Assembly (NCBI RefSeq): GCF_902806685.2
Contig: NC_048545.1
Location: 13,415,926 to 13,479,925 of the forward strand
Direction of reading: 5' to 3'
DNA: 64,000 bases
DNA from: Maniola hyperantus
Taxonomy: Eukaryota > Arthropoda > Insecta > Lepidoptera > Nymphalidae
The notes beneath the pieces are model-generated. The model was not told the origin of the DNA, made no database searches, and saw only the letters and a list, made by a program, of their open reading frames with translations. The translations under genes and the position numbers were made by a program. Positions within the stretch are counted from its first letter, which is position 1, and each line of letters starts with the position of its first letter. Shown piece after piece: positions 43,308 through 55,400 of this stretch.

Positions 43308-44514
43308 TTAAGAAACTGGCGTTTCGAAAGTCTTATTTTTAATTTTAATAAACGGTGTATGCGAACATTTATGTATATATTTTTCGACTATTGCCTTCAT
43401 CAAATCGGTAACGTGATTAGACGCAGGAATCTCCGAATCACTTTGTCTTTTTGAAGAACCTGGAGTGACCACATTTATCATTTTGTGGCTGAAACCAAAA
43501 TTAAATTTTGAGAATAAATCCGTACTAATATTATAAATGCGAAAGTGTGTCTGTCTGTCTGTCTGCTAGCTTTTCACGGCTCAACCGCTCAACCGTTTTT
43601 GATGAAATTTGGTACAGCGATAGCTTGCATCCCGGGAAAGGACATAGGCTACTTTTTATCCCGGAAAGTTGAAAAGTTCCCACAGGATTTTTAAAAACCT
43701 AAATCCACGCGGACGAAGTCGCGGGCATCATCTAGTACCTATATAAAAATGAATAGGAGAAAAATTAATTAGTGTGTTTATGAATTAAATTTGATATTTA
43801 GTCAGTCAATCTTCATACAAAAATATAACTAAGAGGTGGTGTTGTTTTGTATTATAATATCAAGTATTTTCAATACTTACTGAAAGTAATAAAATAAAAC
43901 AAGGTTACTTACTTGATTAAAAAACTTAACGATTTTCATTGATGGAAGCGCAATAGGTTTCGTTTATCTATATCCTTTATTTGATATTATAAAATCGACT
44001 TCTAAAAAAATGTTCAGAGCATAATATCATGCTTGATTTGGTTGGCATCCAATTAACTCTACCCGTTGCATCTATCCATTTCTCTTTAATGCTTGCATCT
44101 TTGGGAAACCTAAAAATATTTTAAATGAAGGTTAGAGGAACTACTGATGTCTATTTAGTGATCAATGCAACGTCTCACTCATTAATAAATTATAATTATT
44201 GCGTTACTATTTATTTATATCCTTGTATCGATATCAATCGATAAATTCAATATTCGACTTGGCCACATCACTACTTGAGTAGCGAACACGGAGCGAAGTA
44301 CTTTCGGAATAGAATCAATCCAAAATAAACTTTATCTTAATTGGTTAAGGTTGATTTTGACTAACCGTTCTATTAAATATTAGTAAATTGAAATAAATTA
44401 AGATTTTATAGAAAACAATGAAATTCGTACTTACCGATGATACGAAACACCTCCATTTTTAAGATTTTTTCTCCTACTATCATTTTTACACTCCAAAACG
44501 GAACAGTGACATTG
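43308..44514 (-). pseudogene. THAP-domain transposase fragment of the P-like element
   Basis: Putative exon 1 (44514-44435) encodes CSVLECKND and ends SYH plus a split Arg codon at a GTAAGT donor. Exon 2 (44109-43913) restores the frame with RFPKD, KWIDATGRVNWMP and LCSEHF. This is the C-x4-C ... C-x2-H THAP signature with its invariant Trp and Pro residues. Just after CSEHF a run of seven T shifts the frame, and a stop follows; the alternative frame continues to a plausible AVPTIF-like box (IALPS). No in-frame ATG precedes the first Cys: a stop lies at 44515-44517, although TTGCCCTAG there could also act as an acceptor. A possible last exon (43488-43308, starting at a TTTCAG acceptor) carries a 50-60 residue open frame followed by AATAAA motifs. 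It looks like a decayed truncated gene. Confidence 0.7.
43519..43736 (+). mobile_element. Helitron-like non-autonomous element, nested in the P-like element
   Basis: Starts TCCGTACTAATATTATAAAT, contains GCGAAAGTGTGTCTG and ends with the hairpin CGCGGACGAAGTCGCG followed by CTAG. It sits between A and T, as Helitrons do. It lies in the presumed intron between THAP exons 2 and 3, so it postdates the P-like element. Confidence 0.7.
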
Positions 44515-44907
44515 CTAGGGCAATATGAATTTGTCGCGAGACTACCAACTCCACGCGATGTTAGAACGCGACTGGGATCAGTTTTACGTAACTACGCTTA
44601 ATTGTGGCACGCGTGCCACGCCTACTTAGCACTTCCACTGTTTTTTCTGTTCCGTGAAAATTTGAGTTGGCTCTAAATAAAATTGAGTTTCATCAGCTGT
44701 TCGATAGATGGCACTAAATAAATTCGCATCTCACATTTAAGCTTGCACAATAATGCCATCACACTATAAGGAGTTGACCTACAAGGTACCGGCGACTTAA
44801 AGGAGTTTTACGCAAGCTTTAAATGAATGTATGACGTTAGCGATCTTACTTGTATATATTATCTTTGGTCTGGTATAGGTACTACAGGCATAAGGCATAT
44901 AAAACAA

Positions 44908-45034
44908 ACGAGGTTCCTGCGGTAGTGGACCGGTGCGGGAAGGGTGTGATGACGCAACGCGAGGGCTCAGTATTTGTCAACTTGTGATAACTGTCACCCT
45001 CCCGCACCGCTCCACTACCGCAGGAGCCTCCTCA
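44908..45034. mobile_element. Short MITE with long inverted ends
   Basis: GAGGTTCCTGCGGTAGTGGA and TCCACTACCGCAGGAGCCTC are about 37-bp inverted arms around GTGATGACGCAACGCGAGGG. I saw only one copy in the window. Confidence 0.75.
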
Positions 45035-45833
45035 GTTATACACTGTTATATGTTTGTAGTACTTAATAACTTTGGCAAGTTTTTTTTTGTTCTTCTGGCT
45101 TTACACAGATTAGCTGGCAAGAGTTATACAGTAAGCGTTTAGTATGACGAACTGTCGTGCAACTGCAAAGGGCTAGAACCCAGAGCCGTAAACCAGTTGA
45201 AAAAAAAACCTGCAGTTTCCGCCACGATTCGTGTCTGTTGAAGCCTTAAGATTCAGGTGAAAGATTTCGAAATAAAATTGGTACCTATAAGTATGTTTTT
45301 GGTAACGAATTTGTTTTTCAATATAAATAAAAACTGAAGTAACTACTGCCTATGTGTGGTTTCATTTAATATCCTCATGCCCGACGCCCGCCGCCCGCTC
45401 CTACACTCGCGCATAACGGCTGATTCACACCGAAACGGCAGCGGTGCGGCGATCACTTTCAGTGTGAAATATGTAATTTTAAACTTTCTACATAATGGTA
45501 TCGTGTGGCACAGTGATTAATTCTATGTAGGATTAGCAGCGGCGACGCAACGCAACACGTGACTTCGTTCTGAATCAGAATAAAGGTGCCTCGGTTAAAC
45601 TTACCACAGTAGTGATTTTTTTGCAATTTCAAAGAGAAGCTTATAACAGGTTATGTACCCAGTATAAAATAAAATAAAATAAATTGTCTTTGACTTTATG
45701 CACTCGAAATTCGGGAAATACCTGAATGAGAAAAAATTACCACCGCGGGTGAGAACTATTCGTTCACCTCACCACCACAGAACCATAACTTATTTTTTTC
45801 ACAATTGTAATCAGAGAAAGGCTCTATAATTAT
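45035..45833. other. Intergenic sequence between convergent genes
   Basis: Only a weak inverted repeat (GGCTGATTCACACCGAAACG against CGTTCTGAATCAG, 45418-45582) suggests an old MITE. No gene recognised. Confidence 0.45.
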
Positions 45834-45974
45834 ACAGTCCACGGCAGGTTCAGATGGTAATCGGGGTATGAGGCAGGGGACGCCTCGCACACCCGCACGT
45901 CGCCGGCACCGGATTAAAGCTGGGGCTGTGCGCCCCATTCCCTGACAGGTTTCTCGGCCCGTCACGTACTAGTT
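45834..45974. mobile_element. MITE family E
   Basis: CAGTCCACGGCAGGTTCAGATGG and CTGACAGGTTTCTCGGCCC ends with GGGGACGCCTCGCACACCCG inside; more diverged than the copies at 40788 and 62305. Confidence 0.6.
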
Positions 45975-46082
45975 TTAAATCACATTTTTTATCAAGATTT
46001 GTCCAATCAATCGAACTAACAGAGCGGAATAGATGGTTTTAACAAACAACAGTATTATATTCAGCAAGTTTATTTATGCATA

Positions 46083-46460
46083 TAGAATATAAGTTTCACA
46101 TTGGTATCTTAGTCCAGTAGGTTGATTTCGTAAAACCTGCATCAATCATTATAACAATCTCAATTGTTGTGATTGGCTGAATTTGTGCTATTCTTGTTGC
46201 AACAATGCATTGTAGCCAATAGTGAGAGAGCGTCAACCAATCGGAGGTGATTGCGATCGTGACATTGTAGCTGTCATTCTACCGCAATCGCGCAGCTGCT
46301 GCTCGAGATTGTAATAATAAAAGGTTTTGCGAAATTGACCTAATGATCCCGGGTCTAGCGCGGCGCGCGGCGGGAGCAGGACCTCCAGAAACAGGAGGTT
46401 CGCGCACAGGAGGAGCGGGTGGTACCACGTGCAGCCGCAGTTGAACGTATAACAATGACA
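46083..46460 (-). pseudogene. Split copy of TTI1 terminal exon 19, interrupted by a MITE
   Basis: The block 46340-46460 matches the first half of exon 19 (on the - strand: FNCGCTWYH, LLCAN, EVLLPPRA, with frame damage). The block 46083-46113 matches its last codons and stop region. Between them (46119-46339) sits a palindromic MITE flanked by TA. The tail was therefore duplicated first and the MITE jumped into the copy later. The sense AATAAA for TTI1 (46069-46074) lies beyond this copy, so the duplicate is probably part of the TTI1 3' UTR. Confidence 0.8.
46119..46339. mobile_element. MITE family F inserted in the TTI1 exon 19 copy
   Basis: Inverted ends GGTTGATTTCGTAAAACCT and AGGTTTTGCGAAATTGACC, flanked on both sides by TA, as in Tc1/mariner-type insertions. 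The interior matches the copies at 8648 and 49650. Confidence 0.72.
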
Positions 46461-46488
46461 CTACATTAGTATCTACTGTGTCTAGTCG

Positions 46489-49400
46489 CTAGTAGAATAT
46501 AAGTTTGACATTGGTATCGTAGTCTTGATCTCTAGTCTCGTACGGCGTGCCGAGCACGGGCACGAGGCGCGCGTCGCCGGCGCGCGGCGGGTGCAGGACC
46601 TCCGCGTTCGCGCACAGGAGGCGCAGATGGTACCACGCACAGCCGTAGTTGAATGATAGGATGTCTTTGAAGAATTTCACTGCCAGCATCTGTGGGCGAT
46701 GACACATGACCTTTAGAGCCCCCGCAAGTTATAGACCCATCACGCACGGTCGACCAGTCGCCCGGCAACTCGGATGACGGCGTCCGTTCTTCTAGTACCT
46801 CTCCATTACTGAAGGTCAGCAGTCAGTTGTTTACCTCCTTGTCCATGGCTAGGCGGAATAGTTCTCCGACTGTTTTAATGCCAATCCACTCCCTGATGTT
46901 ACGTAACCAGGACTAAGAAAAAGAGGGGTGGGCAGAAGCTTCCTTTTCCCAGCTATTTTACCCATCATAATTGTCTGCAGCAGGCGGTACCTATCGTGTC
47001 GCAAAATATGGTACAGGTACGTCATCTTACGCTGCTTGATGGTTTTAACTAACTCGGTCTTCTGCATCCGGACAAGAATTTTAGAATTTTAGAATTTGTT
47101 TATTAATCACTTGGTACACAATCAATGAATTTACAAAACCACTATAATAATTAATAATCACTAAGATAATATGTGTAAACAAAAAAAACACAATCGATAG
47201 AACTGCATTAGTGAAACACTGCGTCGCAATTCTATCGCCCATCCCTGGAGTAATGAAACTTGACACATAATTGATTAAAGTCTAAATATAACTATTTGCT
47301 AGAGATTACAAAAAAATAATAATAATAATACAGAACAATACAACAAGAACCTCAGCGTTGGACACCTTAGCCGTCCAGCTTATGCGGAGCATCCTGCGAT
47401 ATGTCGGGCGACTGGTCGACCTAGCGTAATGGGTCATAGAGTTTCTATCGCCGATAGTTTAGTCAGATTCTTAATACACCCAAAGTTGATGATGACGTTG
47501 TGAGTCGTGAAGTTCAAGCGAAAAGAACAAGAAAGCGGGTAGTTCGATACTGCCCATGACAGATGACAGATATACCTATTGTGATAATATATTTCACCTG
47601 CAAGGGTTTGGGCTGTTTGTTGGAGAGGTACACCTGCACACAAGTCATGGCCTCAGTCAGTTTGTCCTCGTCCAGGTTCAGGTCGGTGACGAGGCCGGGC
47701 AGCGCCGTCAGTACCGCGAGCTGTAGGCTGTACGTGTGGGAGAGACGGTAGGCCGAGCCGGTGTCCTTCAGGTGGCTCTCTTGGGCTGACCGCTTGAGGA
47801 ATTTGTACATTTGTTGGAGGATGTCTCTGCGGAAAAATTCAAATTTTCTATTTGCATATTTTTTTACATTTATATCTATACCTACTAATATATAAAGAGG
47901 AAAATTTATTGGTCTGTAATCGATAAACTCAGCACAACTAAAATAACATTAAAACTATAAGTGCATAAAATCACACTATACATTGGTTTCTGCATAGTAT
48001 TTGAATTATTTTATTTTTAGTTAGGCCAACATAGGAAATTTTTTAGGTAGAGTCTGTCTAAAAGACTACATTTTGCCTGACAACAGATTACAGCTAGATT
48101 GAGTTTTTTTGTTAACTAGCTTATTCTCGCGAATTGGTCCGCGTGCACCACACAAATTTCAAACCCCTGTTTTACCCATATAGGGCTTGAATTTTCAAAA
48201 ATCCTTTCTTAGCGGATGTCTACGTCTTAATAGCTAATGCATGCCAAATTTCAGCCCGATCCGTCCAGAAGTTTGAGCTATGCGTTGATAGATCAGTCAG
48301 CCAGTCAGTCAGTCAGTCACCTTTTCCTTTTATAGAATATAGATTTTGGTTATTGGCCACTTACCTAACAGCCCGACTCCTCAAGAAATCCTTCGAAAGT
48401 TCTGCCAAAACCACAAACAGGTCGAAAGCGCATCTCAGAACCGTTGGTTCCGTCGTCTCAAACCTCCCCATCAGGGGAGACCAGCTCAAATGCACCAGTG
48501 GCAATAGCTCATTCTCATATTCCTTCAGTAAAGGAAGCCCGAGTGTTAGGATTCGCATTGCCAGGAGGGTTTCATAAAGATTTGAAGGTATGAAGTTTAT
48601 GCAGCGTTTGAGTATTGTTACGGTTACTTTTATGTGTTGGGGCAGAGGGGCAGATTCCTCTGGAAAATAAATAGTTTTGTATCAACACGTCATACATGTA
48701 GCTCCGAAAAGTTAGAGGCGAAAGCCTGGGATCGAATCATACTTATAATATTACGAGATGCTCGCGACTTCGTACGCATTTATTTAGATTTTAAGAATCC
48801 CGTGGGAACTCTTTGATTTCCCGGGATAAAAAGCAGCCCATGTCACTCTCCAGGTCTTTAACTATACCCATGCAAAACATCACGTCAATCCGTTGCTCCG
48901 CTGCGACGTGATTGAAAGATAAACCAACAAACCAACAAACAATTATACATTTATAATATGGGTACTGATAAATGCGAAAGTGTGTTTATTTGTTTGTTTG
49001 TCCTTCCTTCACGCCGTAACTGAGCAACCAATCGACTTGATTTTTGGCATAGAGATAGTTGAAAGGACGGAGAGTATCGTAAGCTACTTTTTATCCCGGA
49101 AAATCATACAATTCCCACTTGATTTTAAAAACGTAAATCCACGCGTACGAAGTCGTCGGCATCAGCTAATATATAAAAAAAAAAAGATTCCGACGAATTG
49201 AGATCCTCCTCCTTTTTTGAAGTCGGTCAATAAAATGAAACTTACCCGCCACTGTATCGTCGTAATCCAAGACTTCATCTTCTCTCTTCTTCATGTCCTC
49301 TCTGTACATCTCCTCTACTGTCATCTCACTCTCTTTCTCAAACTCTTCTGCCGTTAACAACCTTAAAAAAATATTGCGTGTAACGTCTAAACGCGAAATT

Positions 49401-52400
49401 GAAGTAAAACTTTTATGACTTTGAGATATATGATGCTACATCGCATTCTGGCGACGTCCTGCGTTCGATCGCTATATTGAAATCCATTCGAATATTGTAA
49501 ATGCGAAAGTGTGTCGGCCTGTCTGTCTGCTAGTTTAGATCCCGGAGACGGATAAACGCTACTTTTCATTATTTATTGAAAATCAAAGAATTCCCACGGG
49601 ATTCTTAAAGCCCCATCCGTTTAACCGATTTATATCAGTTAAACGGCGGCTCGATTGCGGTAGAATGACAGCTACAATGTCACGATCGCAATCACCTCTA
49701 ATTGGTTGACGCTCGCTCAATGCATTGTTGCAACAAGAATCGCACAAATTCAGCCAATCACAATTGAAATTGTAATAATGATTGATGCAGGCTTTACGAA
49801 ATCGACCTACGAATATATATCGCATCTAAAGAAGTTTTACGACTGCTTACCTCACAGCTTCCTGTTTGTTGTTAACAAACTCAATGACATCCTGCATGAT
49901 ATCAACCTCCTGAGCTGGGCTGTCCGTGGCCGCTTTGCTTTGGTCGAGCAGGAACCATCTCCGTATACAAGTGACGAATGTCAGGAACACTTGTAGGTAC
50001 GCGTATAGGTGCCTCTCGTAGTATTTGTCACAGCATTTGACTAACACCTACAAGTCATATTGAAAGCACATAGTTCTCGCCGAATCTAGACAACGTTGAT
50101 AGAATTCGAGCGCAGAAAACTTTAACGCCAAAATAAAATGAACCTCAACAGTGTTGTTTTAAAGCACAAGTTTGTCCATAGCACAATTTCGATCCAAGCA
50201 GAAAAAAATCGGTGGGACTGATTACATGTCATTAAATCAAAGACATTTAGGTAGGTACTTGTTTTTATTAGCTCTGTTAATCATGACTAATATCCCCCTT
50301 TTCCCTCCAACTACGCGTGCTAATAGTGGGTATGACAACAGAGCAATGGGTGGGGTTTGAACCGATTTTTCATATCTCATGAGCTATTGAAGTTATTAGA
50401 CGCTTTCTTGGCTTTAAAGCAAGGACCTTTGTAACCAATTTACTGTGACGTTGTTGTGTTTCAACGCTCAAACTCTTATCGTTGGCGAGATTAACTGCGC
50501 AGCATCAACTTTCGTGACGCAAGCTGTATTGAACTTACATCTTCGACTATTCCATACAAATAGTCCAGGATGCTGGAGTCACTGTACTCCATTACAACTG
50601 ACAATATTTGCAGCGCCGACTGAGTGTTCCACGCCTGCACAGAAATTCTAATATTAAGGCGCTGTGGTTACCCAGGTTTCCCTCTCTCTCACACATTCTT
50701 ACATTTTCAATGGTTTTGATAGAAAAAAAATGGCAACGAAAAATACTGAATGTTTTCGCCATTTTCTCTACAAAATTAAATATATAAAACGAAAAGGTCT
50801 GAACTAAAAGGAACTGATCAATCAACGCACAGCTCAAACTACTGGATGGATCTTCCTGAAATTTGGCATGCAGATAGCTATTATAACGTGGACATTTGCT
50901 AAGAAAGGTTTTTTAAAAATTCAACCCCTAAGGACGTAATATATGGTGAGGAAAGCCGGGTCTGAAATATTATATATAATGGAAATCACTCACGAAAGAT
51001 TAAAATCATGTCAGTGAGTGTAAAATGAACTTTATTAGCTGTAAGTTACCTTTTTCAACCGCGAAGTGATTTGACTAGTGAAGTAATCAGCGTTTTCTGC
51101 TATCAACTCTGTGACGTTCGTGTGGTCGAACGCGCACGCTACATCGTTGATAGCTTTTAGACCTGATAGATGAAGATTCTCGTATTGACTACCTGAAACA
51201 CATGCAAGTAAACTAAATATCAGATAGTGGCGCTGATTCTGTTATCTTTCTCTAAACTAAATTTAGAGTATCTGCATCTTTTTCCTTTTAATATTGCTAA
51301 AACGGGATGGAACATGAATTTTACTTATGGTCAAAATTAATAACTTCACCATCAACAGCTCCTGAATACGTATGATTTAGGAGTGCTATATCCTGCATTA
51401 TCAGGCGCCTCCAATCCTAACTCTTCAACCTTGCAGTTGGGACTTTGAGTTCAATCATGTAGTCGTTGTATGGTACTAGAATAGGTACAAGTACTTTTGA
51501 ATCGTCAAAATAATTTACCATAGATCGAGTCGCCATTGTTGAGTCGTCTCGTCTTCTTTCGGCTTTCGGTGACGAGGCTGCTAAAGGCCATGTTTCTCTG
51601 CGCCTTAGCTACTATTGCTATGACTCACCAACTCGTTCCAATATGAGGCACAAAGTTTTCAGCAGATAAGGCTGGTAGTCCTTGCTGAGTCGCCTCGCCA
51701 TCATGCCGAGGCCCTCAGTGACGAGGCAGCTAAAGGCCATGTTTCTCTGCGCCTTAGCTACTATTGCTATGACTCACCAACTCGTTCCAATATGAGGCAC
51801 AAAGTTTTCAGCAGATAAGGCTGGTAGTCCTTGTTGAGTCGCCTCGCCATCATACCGAGGCCCTCAGTGACGAGGCAGCTAAAGGCCATGTTTCTCTGCG
51901 CTTCAGCTAAGGACTTGCATGAATTGGGCTCCACATATCTAGTGCGCGGTAGGGCGTAACTTATGTCTGTGTAACGCGTTTCAGTGGCTCCTTCGTAGAG
52001 ACCTGGAGGAATTGAGTTTTTTATTGATTTCTACTGAGGAGATCCGTAGGAGAACCAGAGTAACGAACATAGCTCAACGGTTAGAGTGGACTGAAAACCG
52101 AAAGGTCGGCGGTTCAAGCCCCGCTCATTGCACTATTGTCGTACCTACCCCTAGAACAAGCTTGGAGGGGAAAGGGTGAATATTAGTCATTTAGCATGGC
52201 CAATATTCTTTAAAAAAAAGTAAGACCTTGGCGTGTGGAAGTCCCTAAAAGAGACCTAAGGCCAGCAGTGGACATCTATCGGTTGACGATTAATTTCTTT
52301 ATACTTTGGTAATGAGAAAGTAAAATAATAGATTATTAAGACTTTAAATCTACGCGGACAAAGTCCCGGGAATCATCTAGTACACAGGCTGATGGGTGGA

Positions 52401-55400
52401 TAATGAATGACATACATACAAACATGTACCTGGTACACTGTCCTTGGTCCAGGCTCGAGGATTATAAACAGAGGTGTCCAGGGTCTCCTCCTTAGTGACG
52501 GGCGCCTCCCCTTTGCTCACTTCAAGAGGCAAGTACCAGATGTCTTCCGCTATGTACGTGCTTATTATCCGCCTCGCCAAGCTTGGTGATGAGTTTGGTG
52601 CTGAAAGTTCAATCTATTTCAATTCATCAAGCCTTCGCTGGCCCACTACTGAGAAAGTGTCACTTCACAAAATGATAATGGTTTCTTAATAATTTTACTC
52701 TACTAGATGGCATTAACAGTCGCTTCAGTACTGAGTGAACATACATATCACAAGTTTCGTGCTATTATGTTGTAGACATCTTGTGGTAGCACGGAGTATG
52801 AATGAAACGGCTGCTCACATATTTACAAGATATAATTCAGGATAAACACAATTAATTTAAAACACAAACTGGTTGTCTCCGACCAGACGAAATCAAGAAA
52901 GCTGGAGCTCGGTGCTCGACAGTGATGTGTCGGTCTTGGTATCTGAGGAGCGAATGTGGCCCCTGGATTTCGCCCAGGGCCGCAGGATTTTCGAATCGCT
53001 CCGTATTCAAATTTCCGTTCTAAGTGGCAGCTGCGATGTGAAATGTCTTCTTTACAGCTGCCAGTCTTAGAAGAGGCCGCATGCCTCTACAATCTTAAGA
53101 ATTTTTCAAAGTTCAACCTCTAAGGGGGTAAAATAGGGGTTTGAAATTTGTGTAGTCCACGCGGACGAAGTTGCGGGCATAAGCTAGTTAAGTAGTAAAA
53201 TTAAGCATACCTGAACAAACCCAGTTCATAATATACACCAGCTCACAGTTCCTCCTCTCGTGGAACAGCTCCAACAGTCTGTCAAGGAATAGTTCTGCGC
53301 ACTCAGCTTCGCCAAGCATTTGGCAAACCTGCTGCAGCCTCCTCTCCGACACTTTGCAGTCCAGGTGTCTCAGGCGACACCAGGGCGTGTCGGTTGAGGG
53401 CGGTGACGTCACGTCTAAGGAAAAAATATCACTTTCAAACCAACAAAATTTGCACACGATGAATTATTTGCTTGCAGTCGGTACGCGATTTTGAACACCC
53501 AATAACCCCCGTTCCCACTTGTCGTTTGTCGGGCTCGGATAATGTACCACCACTGGAACACCAAGTGGCGACAAACGACAAACGACAAGTGGGAACGGTT
53601 GTGCGAGCTTAATTGCACTTTATTATTATGCAACAAGAGCTCTTTATTTAAATATGATCTGGTCAAAATAATTTATTTTTTATTTTTATTTAAACATCTT
53701 TGAATAGTGTGTCTTTTGTCCTTATTTTGTCAATAGTTAAGATTAATTTTCGATAGCCAAAAATTTGTATGTCGCTGACGCAACCTTGTAGTTTTTATCC
53801 ATCCCAAAATCACCCAACGTGCCTAAAGAAGTTTTCACTTCAAAAGAAAGAAAGAAAGAAAAACGTTTATTTCTTAAATTGTGCCACACATCACATGTGT
53901 TAAACCTTACATCAATTTGTGTGCCAAGAGTTGGTTATCCCGGCGCTTCCTCCAGTTGAGCATTTAAGCCGACTTGCCAGCATTAAAGCACAAATGTACT
54001 CTCCCCTTCCAGCGTGTCGTGTGAGCAAAGCCATGTCGGTGTGCAAGTCCGCGGTCGCCAGTAAGGCGTCACAGAGTCTGTCAAATCCGTCGCTGGGACT
54101 CAGCGCGCTGGTCAGGCGTTGCGGACGACCCTCCTGCCCTCATCGCATAACATGTTTAAGGTACTCACCCCTTCCAGCGTGTCGTGTGAGCAAAGCCATG
54201 TCGGTGTGCAAGTCCGCGGCCGCCAGTAAGGCGTCACAGAGTCTGTCAAATCCGTCGCTGGGACTCAGCGCGCTGGTCAGGCGTTGTGGACGACCCTCGT
54301 CGCAAAGGATTTTTAAGTAGCCATATAGAAGGCCTAGGGCTGATAATTTCCGACTTGAATCTGTGGGAAAAAGTTTACATTCAAGTCTCAGCTTTCAGCT
54401 ATCAAATTATCTCTGCAATTGACCATTGTAGAGCCTTCACAACCTTGTTCCTCTTTCACCATTCTACCAGAGAACTGCGAGAAACCGTGAACTTTGGCAT
54501 TCATATGTGGTCGACATCTAATCTACTCGCACGAAACGTTTTTGCTCAACGCTTCTGATACGAGCCGTTACGGTGTGGAATGCTCTTCCGATGTCCGTAT
54601 CTCCTGCTACATATAAACTTAAAAGCAAGAGTGAATAGGCATCGTCTAGGCAAGCGCGCTCCAACCTAGACCTCATAATTGCTACTTTATAAGATGAAGC
54701 GCAAGCCTATCACGCATTATAAAAATCTGAAGAAATACATCTGAAGATACAGCGGTATCGGAGTACTGGTTCAGTGTTTAGAACTGGTTTAGAAGATTTT
54801 TGTGATGTTGTGTGGTAGTGCCTATTGCTCATCTTTGATTTGACCATGTAGAAATACTCCAACTGCACCTCTTCTCTCGAATGCAATGATCTTAAGCTTC
54901 CTTACAAAGCCCTATAAAACTTTCGAATATTATTCTGTATCCGTGGCAGACAGTTGATAGTGGAGAAGAAGTTTTCACACAAGCTGTCAACGGCTTCTAT
55001 CCGCCGCAGTGTGGTCCGCGGGCGAAGTGCGAGTTGACGACGGCTCTCACACACTCCGTGGATACCGTGATTAAAACGTCTCATATGATTACCAACGTAA
55101 TTTTCAACACAGAAAACGCGACTGAGGTCTTTAAAACTAGTCAGCCACCTCTACCCCACAGAAGTATTGCATGTTTCATCACCAGACGTTTGTGAAATTT
55201 TTCAGCACGCCCGATGTTATTCGTATTTTCAATACTGAAAACTGTGTAACTACTGGAAGAATCTTCCGACACTTCAACTTCGCAACTCGTTAAGCTATGA
55301 CGGGGACCTGGATCTCTTCATCTCTGATTTTACTTACCTCTTCACACTGCAGCTTCATTAGTAAGCCCATCATAACACTTACCAATGTTGTTCAGTATCC

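Larger units (their letters stand above)
42704..44656 (-). mobile_element. P-superfamily DNA transposon, internally deleted, with THAP remnant
   Basis: The element has 28-bp terminal inverted repeats (42704-42731 and 44629-44656) beginning CACGGAACAGAAA and ending GTGGAAGTGC, differing at one base. It is flanked by a perfect 8-bp direct repeat AAAATTTG (42696-42703 and 44657-44664). Inside, read on the - strand, is a split THAP zinc-finger coding region. TIRs starting CA, an 8-bp target duplication and an N-terminal THAP domain together fit the P superfamily. The length is 1953 bp, of which about 218 bp is a later Helitron-like insertion (43519-43736); a full P element is near 3 kb, and no catalytic transposase region was seen. 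hAT elements also make 8-bp duplications but use BED rather than THAP fingers. Confidence 0.85.

Noticed and set aside
46279..46461. Separate small proline/arginine-rich gene on the - strand
   Set aside because: It is an out-of-frame reading of the decayed TTI1 exon 19 copy plus part of a MITE.
53919..54320. 133-codon + strand open frame with an internal repeat
   Set aside because: It is the antisense of TTI1 exon 9 and its tandem copy; the repeated peptide simply mirrors the duplicated exon.
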